A stretch of DNA of 7,312 bases. It comes from Candidatus Woesearchaeota archaeon (lineage in GTDB: Archaea > Nanobdellota > Nanobdellia > Woesearchaeales > CG1-02-33-12). Below are positions 1 through 4,380 of this stretch, piece after piece. A program made the translations under genes and the position numbers. The notes under the pieces are model-generated. The model searched no databases. It was not told the DNA's origin and worked only from the letters and a program-made list of their open reading frames with translations. Position 1 is the first letter of the stretch; every line of letters starts with the position of its first letter. The stretch spans positions 1 through 7,312 of the forward strand of contig PWVO01000050.1 in the NCBI GenBank assembly GCA_003561825.1, read 5' to 3'.

Positions 1-1
1 T

Positions 2-244
2 AGAGAGGCACTGGATGCTGTTAAGACTGGTGTTTCAAAGGGCTCGCCGCTTTTTAATGCTGCTCAGGATTTTCTGGAAATGGCCAGGCATTATTATAAT
101 GATGCTGAGTATTTTAAGGGCAAAGGTGATTATGTTAATGCGCTTGCTGCCCTGAGTTATGCGCACGGATGGCTTGATGCTGGTGCAAGGATTGGGCTTT
201 TTGATGTTCATGACTCCAGGCTTTTTACTGTTGATGATGACTAA
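2..244 (+). CDS. DUF357 family protein, C-terminal part (5' end outside window)
   Basis: An open frame from the window edge to a TAA at 242-244 encodes 80 residues of a helical protein. The stretch FLEMARHYYNDAEYF, then KGDYVNALAALSYAHGWLDA and GARIGLFD, matches what I know of DUF357, a short archaeal helical-bundle family of unknown function: a tyrosine-rich helix, a YxxALAALSYAxGWLDA core, and a GLF end. The start codon lies upstream, so only the N-terminal part is missing; complete members are usually under about 100 residues. The protein has no signal peptide or membrane helix in the visible part and is probably cytoplasmic. It is convergent with cbf5, and the two stop codons overlap (4 bp shared, 241-244), so no room exists for a separate terminator. 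The family call is from remembered motif similarity and I am fairly sure of it; the molecular role is not known. Confidence 0.82.
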   Translation, partial: REALDAVKTGVSKGSPLFNAAQDFLEMARHYYNDAEYFKGKGDYVNALAALSYAHGWLDAGARIGLFDVHDSRLFTVDDD

Positions 245-1230
245 GGCTTCTCTATTTTTGGGTATGTGCCTGGGAGCATAAAGACTTTTTCTGTTTTTAC
301 TGCAAGGCCTTTTTCATCAAGCATCTGTGATGAGCCAAGCATTGCTGTGCCGTAGCATACCAGCTCTCCTTTTAATGTCATGACTGCTGTCAGGTCGCCA
401 TGCATTATGCCTGACTCAAATTTTGAGATGCCCGGGAGCTTTAGGTCTGCACCATGGCATATGCTGTCTACTGTTGTGTCTAGTATGTATATCTTAGGGA
501 GGTGCTTTACAGCATTCTCAACTGGCTGTATGCACTTTCTGATAAGCTTGCTTTTTCCCTGCATGTGGTAGTGGTATGCGTCTGTGAGCTCCTGGAGTGT
601 TGTTAGTGTTGACTCGTCAAATGGGCCTGCTTTTGTTCTTCTAAGCTCAGCCATGTGAGCCCCTGTGCCTAGCTTGCGGCCTATGTCATGTATTAGCTTT
701 CTGATGTATGTGCCTGCTTCGCATCCTACTCTAAAAAGAACATCTCTCTGGTTTATTTCAATGATATCAAAGTAGTATATTTTTCTTGACCTTAGCTGCC
801 TTTTTACAGAGCTTCTTATAGGCGGGATCTGATTTATTTTTCCTATGAATTCACTGCATGCCTGGTGTATCTCGTGCTCTGGGAGATCTTTGTGGAGATG
901 CATTAATGCCGCATATTCTTTTCCTGCCTTGAGAAGAACCTGCACTATTCTTGTTGCCCTGCCTAATGCAACTGGAAGTGAGCCTGTTACTCCTGGGTCA
1001 AGTGTTCCTGAATGGCCTGACTTGCTTATTCTGAGTATTTTCTGCACATAAGAGCTTATCTGGTGGCTTGTGGGGCCAGAAGGCTTGTCTATGTTTATGA
1101 TGCCGTAGCTTATGATTTCTTCTGCTGGCCTTTCTTCTGGCAGGCAGCCGTATTTTGAGGATGTGACTGAGGCTTTTCTTGTGATTATTTCTCTTTCTTT
1201 TGTTTCAAATGGCAGGGATGATGTGTTCAT
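241..1230 (-). CDS. cbf5: tRNA/rRNA pseudouridine synthase Cbf5 (TruB family, H/ACA RNP catalytic subunit)
   Basis: This 329-residue protein is the archaeal Cbf5 (dyskerin) orthologue. It isomerises uridine to pseudouridine in rRNA as the catalytic subunit of box H/ACA RNPs, together with Nop10, Gar7-type L7Ae and Gar1; archaeal Cbf5 can also act on tRNA U55. The sequence shows the TruB N-terminal block (GIINIDKPSGPTSHQ, about 43-57), the catalytic motif SGHSGTLDPGVTG with Asp78 as nucleophile, a PPIRSSVKRQLR stretch near 136-147, and the CEAGTYIRKLIHDIG motif (170-184). A C-terminal PUA RNA-binding domain (about 245-322) is marked by GADLKLPGI, GDLTAVMTLKGELV and FMLPGTYPK. Length is normal for the family and all key residues are present. 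The ATG at 1230 has no Shine-Dalgarno site; a TATA box at 1273-1280 would give a leader of about 20 nt. The stop overlaps that of the DUF357 gene. Confidence 0.97.
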   Translation of the reverse strand: MNTSSLPFETKEREIITRKASVTSSKYGCLPEERPAEEIISYGIINIDKPSGPTSHQISSYVQKILRISKSGHSGTLDPGVTGSLPVALGRATRIVQVLLKAGKEYAALMHLHKDLPEHEIHQACSEFIGKINQIPPIRSSVKRQLRSRKIYYFDIIEINQRDVLFRVGCEAGTYIRKLIHDIGRKLGTGAHMAELRRTKAGPFDESTLTTLQELTDAYHYHMQGKSKLIRKCIQPVENAVKHLPKIYILDTTVDSICHGADLKLPGISKFESGIMHGDLTAVMTLKGELVCYGTAMLGSSQMLDEKGLAVKTEKVFMLPGTYPKIEKP

Positions 1231-1272
1231 TTTTGCATTAAGTTTTATTCTGGATGTGTGGGTTTATCTATG

Positions 1273-1280
1273 TTTATATA
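1273..1280 (-). promoter_or_regulatory. TATA box for cbf5
   Basis: On the minus strand this reads TATATAAA within AACCTATATAAACATAG, a good archaeal TATA box in the 69-bp gap upstream of cbf5. Its centre is about 46 nt from the ATG at 1230, so transcription would start near 1250 and leave a short leader lacking a Shine-Dalgarno sequence. The assignment rests on sequence and position only. Confidence 0.55.
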
Positions 1281-1299
1281 GGTTATCTTTTTCAGGGGA

Positions 1300-1482
1300 T
1301 TAATAATGTTTTAAGGCAGATGAATTATCAGATTGTTTTTTGAAGAGTTTTTCCAGAAGAAAGGCCTGAATCATCAAATATGCCAAGTGAGTAGCAGAAT
1401 GAATTAGGGGCCTGTTCTTTGCTTCAAGAATTATCCGGGCCTGCTTCAGCTGATAATTGCTAGATTCTTTTTTCAATTTCAA
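1300..1482 (-). CDS. Doubtful small ORF (60 aa, TTG start), hypothetical
   Basis: I do not recognise this ORF. It encodes 60 residues: a charged N-terminus (KLKKESSNYQLKQARIILEA), a middle HLAYLMIQAFLLEKLFKK stretch that would form an amphipathic or weakly hydrophobic helix, and a polar end. The composition looks protein-like. The only usual start is TTG at 1482 (or 1476), with no Shine-Dalgarno site, 13 nt after the stop of the 87-aa gene. The frame is open further upstream to a TAA at 1546-1548 and reads a hydrophobic, plausible peptide there (AIIAIKLLINLKL), but offers no ATG, GTG or TTG in that part. It could therefore be a real third gene of the small-gene cluster, or the tail of a protein broken by a frameshift, or chance. 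The next feature downstream is the cbf5 promoter. Confidence 0.35.
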   Translation of the reverse strand: MKLKKESSNYQLKQARIILEAKNRPLIHSATHLAYLMIQAFLLEKLFKKQSDNSSALKHY

Positions 1483-1495
1483 ATTTATAAGCAGC

Positions 1496-1759
1496 TTAAT
1501 CGCGATAATTGCCTGAGGATAAAGAAAGATATTGCTGAGCTCTCTTTATTGCATTGTTTGCATATGCTATTGGCCTTCTGCTGCTGGATTCTCCTGAAAG
1601 CTTTGAAATGGTCTTATACTCGGCAACCTGTTTGACAAGACCTGCAAGTCCTAAGACTGCATCTTCTCTGTTGTCTTCTGTGATGCTAGAATTAAGGTCT
1701 CTTGCAGAGGTTATTATTCCTTTATTGAGTTTTCTGATTTCTTTCATTTTTGCCGCCAT
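1496..1759 (-). CDS. Hypothetical helical protein, 87 aa, coupled to the upstream 96-aa gene
   Basis: I do not recognise this protein. It is 87 residues, soluble, and probably mostly helical: a basic start (MAAKMKEIRKLNKG), an acidic middle (NSSITEDNREDAVLGLAGLV), and a serine/arginine-containing tail with an AIKRAQQYLSL helix. It has no cysteines, signal peptide or membrane segment. The ATG at 1759 overlaps the TAA of the preceding gene by one base (TAATG), and a GAGG motif at 1766-1769 lies 6 nt before the ATG, so translation is probably coupled to the 96-aa gene and the two products may act together. The good ribosome-binding site and the coupling are the reasons to believe it is a gene. 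Function is unknown; a two-protein complex or an antitoxin/toxin-like pair can be imagined, but nothing in the residues demonstrates either. Confidence 0.72.
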   Translation of the reverse strand: MAAKMKEIRKLNKGIITSARDLNSSITEDNREDAVLGLAGLVKQVAEYKTISKLSGESSSRRPIAYANNAIKRAQQYLSLSSGNYRD

Positions 1760-2049
1760 TATTTTCCTCGATATTGGTTATTAACAAGACCATAAAATCT
1801 GCCAAACAGAGCTTCATTTCTATTTGTTGATTCTTGCATTCTTGAAATTTCTTTTCTAAACTGATTTTCTGTATTACTGCAATATTTATTTATTCTTGTT
1901 CCTAATTCTTCATATCTGTTATCAAGCTCTCCAGAAATTTGGCCTCCAGGTCTTAACTCCTCTAAACCTTCCTTTACAAGATTATTAATCTCATTAACTA
2001 AATTAGTTACCTGTTGATTTTCTCTATTCGGATTTTTTTTCCAAAACAT
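1759..2049 (-). CDS. Hypothetical helical protein, 96 aa, first gene of a small-protein cluster
   Basis: I do not recognise this protein. It is 96 residues, hydrophilic and rich in Asn, Glu and Arg, and predicted by eye to be helical: MFWKKNPNRENQQ, then a helix VTNLVNEINNLVKEGLEEL, a short turn around RPGGQ, and a long helix from about residue 41 to 90 that includes RYEELGTRINKYC and a single cysteine. Such a pattern would suit a helical hairpin or coiled-coil. No catalytic motif is visible. The ATG at 2049 is preceded by a very strong ribosome-binding site (AGGGGGTG, 5 nt away) and a TATA box at 2104-2111. The stop overlaps the start of the 87-aa gene by one base. The strong initiation signals make a real, well-translated gene likely. 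Confidence 0.75.
   Translation of the reverse strand: MFWKKNPNRENQQVTNLVNEINNLVKEGLEELRPGGQISGELDNRYEELGTRINKYCSNTENQFRKEISRMQESTNRNEALFGRFYGLVNNQYRGK
1766..1769 (-). promoter_or_regulatory. Shine-Dalgarno site of the 87-aa gene
   Basis: The minus strand reads CGAGGAAAATAATG. The GAGG core lies 6 nt before the ATG at 1759, inside the last codons of the upstream gene, and supports reinitiation at the TAATG stop/start overlap. Confidence 0.6.
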
Positions 2050-2054
2050 TTTTA

Positions 2055-2062
2055 CACCCCCT
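2055..2062 (-). promoter_or_regulatory. Strong Shine-Dalgarno site of the 96-aa gene
   Basis: The minus strand reads AGGGGGTG ending 5 nt before the ATG at 2049. Compared with AGGAGGTG, the ideal complement of the 16S rRNA tail, it differs by one base, and that base can still form a G-U pair. It is among the strongest such sites in the window and fixes the start of the gene. Confidence 0.75.
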
Positions 2063-2103
2063 ATTAGATGTTTTGAGTATAAGAACTATAAGGCACTGCT
2101 ACT

Positions 2104-2111
2104 ATTTAAAT
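2104..2111. promoter_or_regulatory. Palindromic TATA box (ATTTAAAT) between divergent genes
   Basis: ATTTAAAT is identical on both strands. Read on the minus strand it is 55-62 nt upstream of the ATG at 2049, giving a start near 2080 and a leader of about 30 nt that contains the strong Shine-Dalgarno site; this use is the more convincing. Read on the plus strand it would start transcription near 2133, ahead of the TTG at 2148 and the ATG at 2208. It may serve both directions. Confidence 0.55.
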
Positions 2112-2177
2112 CTTTTGGTTTTGTAGTTACTTATCAGTGATTACATTTTGAGGGGTATCTTTTGCTTAACAGAAAGC

Positions 2178-2186
2178 TTAATAAAT
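2178..2186 (+). promoter_or_regulatory. Candidate TATA box for a leaderless start at 2208
   Basis: TTAATAAAT, preceded by the purine-rich AGAAAGC that resembles a BRE, is centred 26 nt before the ATG at 2208. This is the spacing expected if transcription begins at the start codon. It supports 2208 over the TTG at 2148, but the box is not a perfect consensus. Confidence 0.4.
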
Positions 2187-2207
2187 GGATTTGGACATAA
2201 AAGCAGG

Positions 2208-2669
2208 ATGAAGCATAAGATATGGAACACAAGAGGTAATGCCAAAAAAAACAACTTATCTGCTGCAGAATTTTATCCTGAAAGCGGAAACATGGGATAT
2301 CTTGTCAGCTTTAATGTAAACAACAAAATAAATATCTATCCTGGATCAAAATCAAAGAACCCAAACCAAGTGATAAAAAAATTTGTTGGTTATGCAAAAA
2401 TAGAGAGAAAGTCAGACTTTAGCAACTCAAGGTTTTACATGCTTTTAAGGCTGGATAAAAAAAGAAATATTTTTTACAGGAACCCTCTGAAAAATAACTG
2501 GTCATTGCAGACTGGAGATATTGATCTTATAGTTAATGGAGAGTTCAGTGATTACAGGCAAAAGTTGTCTGAGGCTGCTAAAAAAGATGGTGTAATGCTT
2601 TCAGAGGCTCACCTCAGGCTTTTTGAAGGCATTGAGAAAAAGCTAATGGATATTTACAGAAGATATTAA
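2208..2669 (+). CDS. Hypothetical protein, 153 aa (173 aa if TTG 2148 is used)
   Basis: I do not recognise this protein. From the ATG at 2208 it has 153 residues. The first two thirds look like a mixed or beta-rich domain: AEFYPESGNMGYLVSFNV, KINIYPGS, FVGYAKIERK, FYMLLRLDKKRNIFY. The last third looks helical and charged: FSDYRQKLSEAAKKDG, LSEAHLRLFEGIEKKLMDIYRR. The protein is basic, has no cysteine pairs, and has no signal peptide or membrane helix. The frame is open back to a TTG at 2148, adding 20 residues, but neither start has a usable Shine-Dalgarno site. I prefer 2208 because a TATA-like box at 2178-2186 stands 26 nt upstream. It is a single gene, convergent with the ribosomal operon with only 5 bp between stops; a T-run at 2678-2683 inside the eL31 gene could end its transcript. 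Function cannot be named. Confidence 0.72.
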   Translation: MKHKIWNTRGNAKKNNLSAAEFYPESGNMGYLVSFNVNNKINIYPGSKSKNPNQVIKKFVGYAKIERKSDFSNSRFYMLLRLDKKRNIFYRNPLKNNWSLQTGDIDLIVNGEFSDYRQKLSEAAKKDGVMLSEAHLRLFEGIEKKLMDIYRRY

Positions 2670-2674
2670 GGATA

Positions 2675-3166
2675 TTATTTTTTCTTGACTTGTTCTGGAG
2701 TTTCTTTAGGGTTTGATGCCTTGGCTTTTGCTTCTTTTTTGTCCTCTGCCTGTGCAGGCTCTTTTTTTGGCTCAGGGCTTGGGGACTGTTTTTTTGCCTG
2801 GGGCTTTTTGGCTGCAGTTTCTTTGCTTTTCTCTTCCTGCTTTTTTTGTGCTTTTTTCTTTGCTTCTTTTTTTCTTTCAGCAGGGGGGTTTGGTATCTCT
2901 GCAGTTACTGTTCCGTCTTCAAGCTTTTGTGCCCTGACTTTGATTTTGTGCGGGGGATTTTTTATGCCGTTTTTCCATATGCTTAGGTTAAGGTGCTTTC
3001 CAATCTTGATATTGTCTGATTTCATGTGCCTGGAGAGAAACTCTTTGAGGGCCGTAACTGCTTTTTTTGCCCTTTTGTATCTAGGGGCTTTCTGGAACTC
3101 TTTTCTGAGAGGGATTATATATTCGCGGTCAATTACAGTTTTTGGTTTGTTGTCCTTTTTAGCCAT
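2675..3166 (-). CDS. rpl31e: Large-subunit ribosomal protein eL31 with a long lysine-rich tail
   Basis: This is eL31, a 50S protein shared by archaea and eukaryotes that sits near the peptide tunnel exit. Residues 1-96 form the recognisable domain: REYIIPLRKEFQKAPRYKRA, KKAVTALKEFLSRHMK, IKIGKHLNLSIWKNGIKNPP, HKIKVRAQKLEDGTVTAEI. Archaeal homologues normally stop about there. This one continues with 67 residues (97-163) of low-complexity Lys/Glu/Ala/Pro/Gln sequence, probably disordered. The ATG at 3166 is chosen because GGAGTG (3170-3175) is placed correctly before it; a GTG at 3172 lies within that site and would be a wrong start. The site overlaps the TAG stop of eL39, so the two genes are translationally linked. 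It is the last gene of the eS19-PDCD5-eL39-eL31 operon in this window. Confidence 0.95.
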   Translation of the reverse strand: MAKKDNKPKTVIDREYIIPLRKEFQKAPRYKRAKKAVTALKEFLSRHMKSDNIKIGKHLNLSIWKNGIKNPPHKIKVRAQKLEDGTVTAEIPNPPAERKKEAKKKAQKKQEEKSKETAAKKPQAKKQSPSPEPKKEPAQAEDKKEAKAKASNPKETPEQVKKK

Positions 3167-3168
3167 TT

Positions 3169-3176
3169 TCACTCCT
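3169..3176 (-). promoter_or_regulatory. Shine-Dalgarno site of eL31, overlapping the eL39 stop
   Basis: The minus strand reads AGGAGTGA then AA and the ATG at 3166. The AG of the eL39 stop codon TAG is part of the site. It decides for the ATG at 3166 and against the in-frame GTG at 3172. Confidence 0.7.
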
Positions 3177-3348
3177 ATGCTTTTGTTCTTGTTCTCCTCC
3201 AGGAGCGCTTGATCTCAGTATGCCTTCCAGGATGTACTCTTCTTCCTTTTCCGTATATTTTCATTACTGTCCAGAAAGGGGCCCATCTTGTCTGCTTGTG
3301 AAGCCTTGCGAGCCTTGACTTCCTGCTTGGATGCTTGTATTTTGCCAT
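3175..3348 (-). CDS. rpl39e: Large-subunit ribosomal protein eL39 (57 aa)
   Basis: A 57-residue, extremely basic protein read from the ATG at 3348 to the TAG at 3175-3177. It begins MAKYKHPSRKSRLARLHKQT, continues RWAPFWTVMKIYGKGRRVHP, and ends RSWRRTRTKA. This fits eL39, the tiny 50S protein that lines the lower part of the nascent-peptide exit tunnel: the family pattern is a basic RLAKALKQNRRxPxWVxVKTxxKV stretch followed by a WRRSKLK end. At 57 residues it is slightly longer than the usual 50-51. It sits between PDCD5 (6-nt gap) and eL31 (8-nt gap), exactly the position of eL39 in many archaea, which supports the call. No clear Shine-Dalgarno site precedes its ATG; it is probably reached by ribosomes finishing PDCD5. 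It is short enough to be skipped by length-filtered gene calling. Confidence 0.95.
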   Translation of the reverse strand: MAKYKHPSRKSRLARLHKQTRWAPFWTVMKIYGKGRRVHPGRHTEIKRSWRRTRTKA

Positions 3349-3354
3349 TTTTTC

Positions 3355-3672
3355 TTATTTTATCTTTATATTAAAATCGCGCTTTTTAGGCTGTATTGCT
3401 TTTAGTATGTTTTTTAAGTCCTGGTCTTCAATCCTGCTTATTCTTCCTGCCTCAATCTGCTGTGCAATAAGGATCAGGGCCCTTAATGCTGTTTCTGGAT
3501 GAGCTATCCTGACATTTCCATATCTTTCTATTGCCTCTTTGGTCATGACCTGCTTGGCTATTGCCTCAAGCTGCGCAACCTGCTGCTGCATCTGCTGGGA
3601 TTCCTGATTTTGATCTTGCTGCTTTTTTAGATCATCAAGCTTTCTTTTTTTTATTTCCTCAAGGCTGTCCAT
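3355..3672 (-). CDS. PDCD5-family DNA-binding protein
   Basis: This 105-residue protein belongs to the PDCD5/TFAR19 family, small helical-bundle proteins found in archaea and eukaryotes. Archaeal members are annotated as DNA-binding proteins; their cellular role is poorly defined, though constant linkage to ribosomal genes and reported chaperonin contact of the human protein suggest a part in protein synthesis or folding. Visible are an N-terminal charged helix (MDSLEEIKKRKLDDLKKQ), a glutamine-rich stretch (about 18-35, QQMQQQVAQLE), then the bundle: QVMTKEAIERYGNVRIAHPE, ALRALILIAQQIEAGRISRI, EDQDLKNILKAI, and a basic end (KKRDFNIKIK). Length is typical. It lies 7 nt after the eS19 stop and 6 nt before eL39, in the canonical archaeal order. 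No strong Shine-Dalgarno site is visible, so coupling with eS19 is likely. Confidence 0.93.
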   Translation of the reverse strand: MDSLEEIKKRKLDDLKKQQDQNQESQQMQQQVAQLEAIAKQVMTKEAIERYGNVRIAHPETALRALILIAQQIEAGRISRIEDQDLKNILKAIQPKKRDFNIKIK

Positions 3673-3679
3673 TTTGTAA

Positions 3680-4186
3680 TTATTCTTTTTTTGCCTTGGC
3701 TTCTTTTTTCTTCTCTGTTTTTTCTTTTTTAGGCTTCTCCTGCTTTTCTTTTGGCTTTTCCGGGCCTGAAATCTTTGCTGATGTCTTTGATATTAATGAT
3801 GCTCCCTTGGAGGAGATTATTCTGCCCTTGTGGATGCCTTTCTCAGCCTGTTTTATAAGTTCTGACTTCTCAAGCTGCTGCAACATTGTCCTTATTATTT
3901 TTCCAGAGCCTGGAAAGAATTTCTCTGGCTTCACTCCCCTGTTTTTTTTGCCTCCGTATTTTGCTCTCAGCTTTGAGACTCCTATTGGGCCTCTTGCGTA
4001 TACTGTGCGCAGTATTGCTGCTGATCTTACATGCCACCAGTCTTCTCTTAAAGGAGGCCTTTCTTTATGGCGGCCTGTTTTTACAAAATTTGACCATTCT
4101 GGGGCTTTTATTTCTGGAATTTTCTTTAATTCAGATGCAATGCTCTCTATAAGCTCGTTTTGAGAAACTAAATATGCTTTTTTCAT
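3680..4186 (-). CDS. rps19e: Small-subunit ribosomal protein eS19 with a lysine-rich tail
   Basis: This is eS19, a 30S protein shared with eukaryotes that takes part in small-subunit assembly. Starting at the ATG at 4186 it has 168 residues. Family features are the N-terminal helix (ELIESIASELKKIPEIKAPEW), the very characteristic KTGRHKERPP and DWWHVRSAAILRTVYARGPIGVS segments (37-71), KLRAKYGGKKNRG, SGKIIRTMLQQLEKSELI, and GRIISSKGASL near 121-131. The core ends near residue 140; archaeal homologues are usually about 150 residues. The extra 27 residues are almost entirely Lys, Glu and Pro and share KKEAKAK with the tail of eL31. GGAGTGAT at 4191-4198 fixes the start; the in-frame GTG at 4195 lies inside that site. 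It is the first gene of the operon, with a TATA box at 4236-4244. Confidence 0.96.
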   Translation of the reverse strand: MKKAYLVSQNELIESIASELKKIPEIKAPEWSNFVKTGRHKERPPLREDWWHVRSAAILRTVYARGPIGVSKLRAKYGGKKNRGVKPEKFFPGSGKIIRTMLQQLEKSELIKQAEKGIHKGRIISSKGASLISKTSAKISGPEKPKEKQEKPKKEKTEKKKEAKAKKE

Positions 4187-4190
4187 CAAA

Positions 4191-4198
4191 ATCACTCC
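4191..4198 (-). promoter_or_regulatory. Shine-Dalgarno site of eS19
   Basis: The minus strand reads GGAGTGAT, then TTTG and the ATG at 4186. It is close to the ideal GGAGGTGAT complement of the 16S rRNA tail and defines the eS19 start. The eL31 site uses the same GGAGTG core. Confidence 0.7.
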
Positions 4199-4235
4199 AT
4201 TGGTTAGCTCTTTGATTGATTAGGATTGTTTAAAT

Positions 4236-4244
4236 GCTTATAAA
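4236..4244 (-). promoter_or_regulatory. TATA box of the eS19-PDCD5-eL39-eL31 operon
   Basis: The minus strand reads TTTATAAGC, a near-consensus archaeal TATA box centred at 4240. Transcription would begin near 4213 and give a leader of about 27 nt carrying the eS19 Shine-Dalgarno site. A second AT-rich block (GCATTTAAAC, 4228-4237) lies just downstream. The box stands immediately downstream of the inverted repeat at 4251-4290. Confidence 0.55.
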
Positions 4245-4250
4245 CAATTT

Positions 4251-4290
4251 TAAAGGATTTTTAGATTATATTGGGTTATCAAATCCTTTA
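4251..4290. repeat. Perfect 10-bp inverted repeat upstream of the eS19 promoter
   Basis: TAAAGGATTT at 4251-4260 and AAATCCTTTA at 4281-4290 are exact reverse complements separated by 20 bp. The near arm starts about 7 bp upstream of the TATA box, roughly -38 from the predicted start, so it could be a regulator or BRE-adjacent binding site. In RNA from the upstream membrane-protein gene it could form a weak stem. Both uses are inference. Confidence 0.6.
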
Positions 4291-4295
4291 TTTGG

Positions 4296-4338
4296 CCTTA
4301 TTTTTGGATAATATGCCAATAATGAAAGTAAAATAAGG
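4296..4338. repeat. Second, 9-bp perfect inverted repeat in the same intergenic region
   Basis: CCTTATTTT at 4296-4304 and AAAATAAGG at 4330-4338 are exact reverse complements separated by 25 bp. It lies 5 bp from the first inverted repeat. Such AT-rich matches can arise by chance, so it is less secure than the first. Together the two structures occupy most of the 194-bp gap (4187-4380), which otherwise contains only the operon promoter and T-rich stretches after the 210-aa gene. Confidence 0.4.
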
Positions 4339-4380
4339 TTATTTAAAAAGCTTGTGTTTGTCACTTTTATCTGGGGATTA

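Noticed and set aside
380..1303. Plus-strand ORFs of 63-68 aa inside and just past cbf5
   Set aside because: All lie antisense to the intact Cbf5 reading frame or its promoter and show no initiation signals.
1554..1784. Plus-strand ORF of 76 aa antisense to the 87-aa gene
   Set aside because: The minus-strand 87-aa frame has a Shine-Dalgarno site and a coupled start; the plus-strand reading has neither.
1496..2049. Toxin-antitoxin annotation of the coupled small-gene pair
   Set aside because: The gene arrangement fits, but no toxin active-site motif or DNA-binding motif is visible in either protein, so the label would be unsupported.
2685..3212. Plus-strand ORF of 175 aa antisense to eL31
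   Set aside because: It is rich in Phe, Leu and Ser because it is the complement of the lysine/alanine-rich eL31 tail. The minus-strand reading is a clear ribosomal protein with a Shine-Dalgarno site.
3026..3301. Plus-strand ORF of 91 aa over eL31 and eL39
   Set aside because: It is antisense to the eL39 gene and the start of eL31, both well supported. It has no promoter or ribosome-binding site of its own.
3561..4163. Plus-strand ORF of 200 aa antisense to eS19 and PDCD5
   Set aside because: It is the shadow of two confidently identified minus-strand genes and crosses their boundary; its hydrophobic look comes from complementing lysine codons.
4187..4380. Possible small RNA, tRNA or box C/D RNA in the largest intergenic gap
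   Set aside because: No cloverleaf or T-loop sequence and no RTGATGA plus CTGA box pair could be found on either strand; only promoter-like sequence and inverted repeats are seen.
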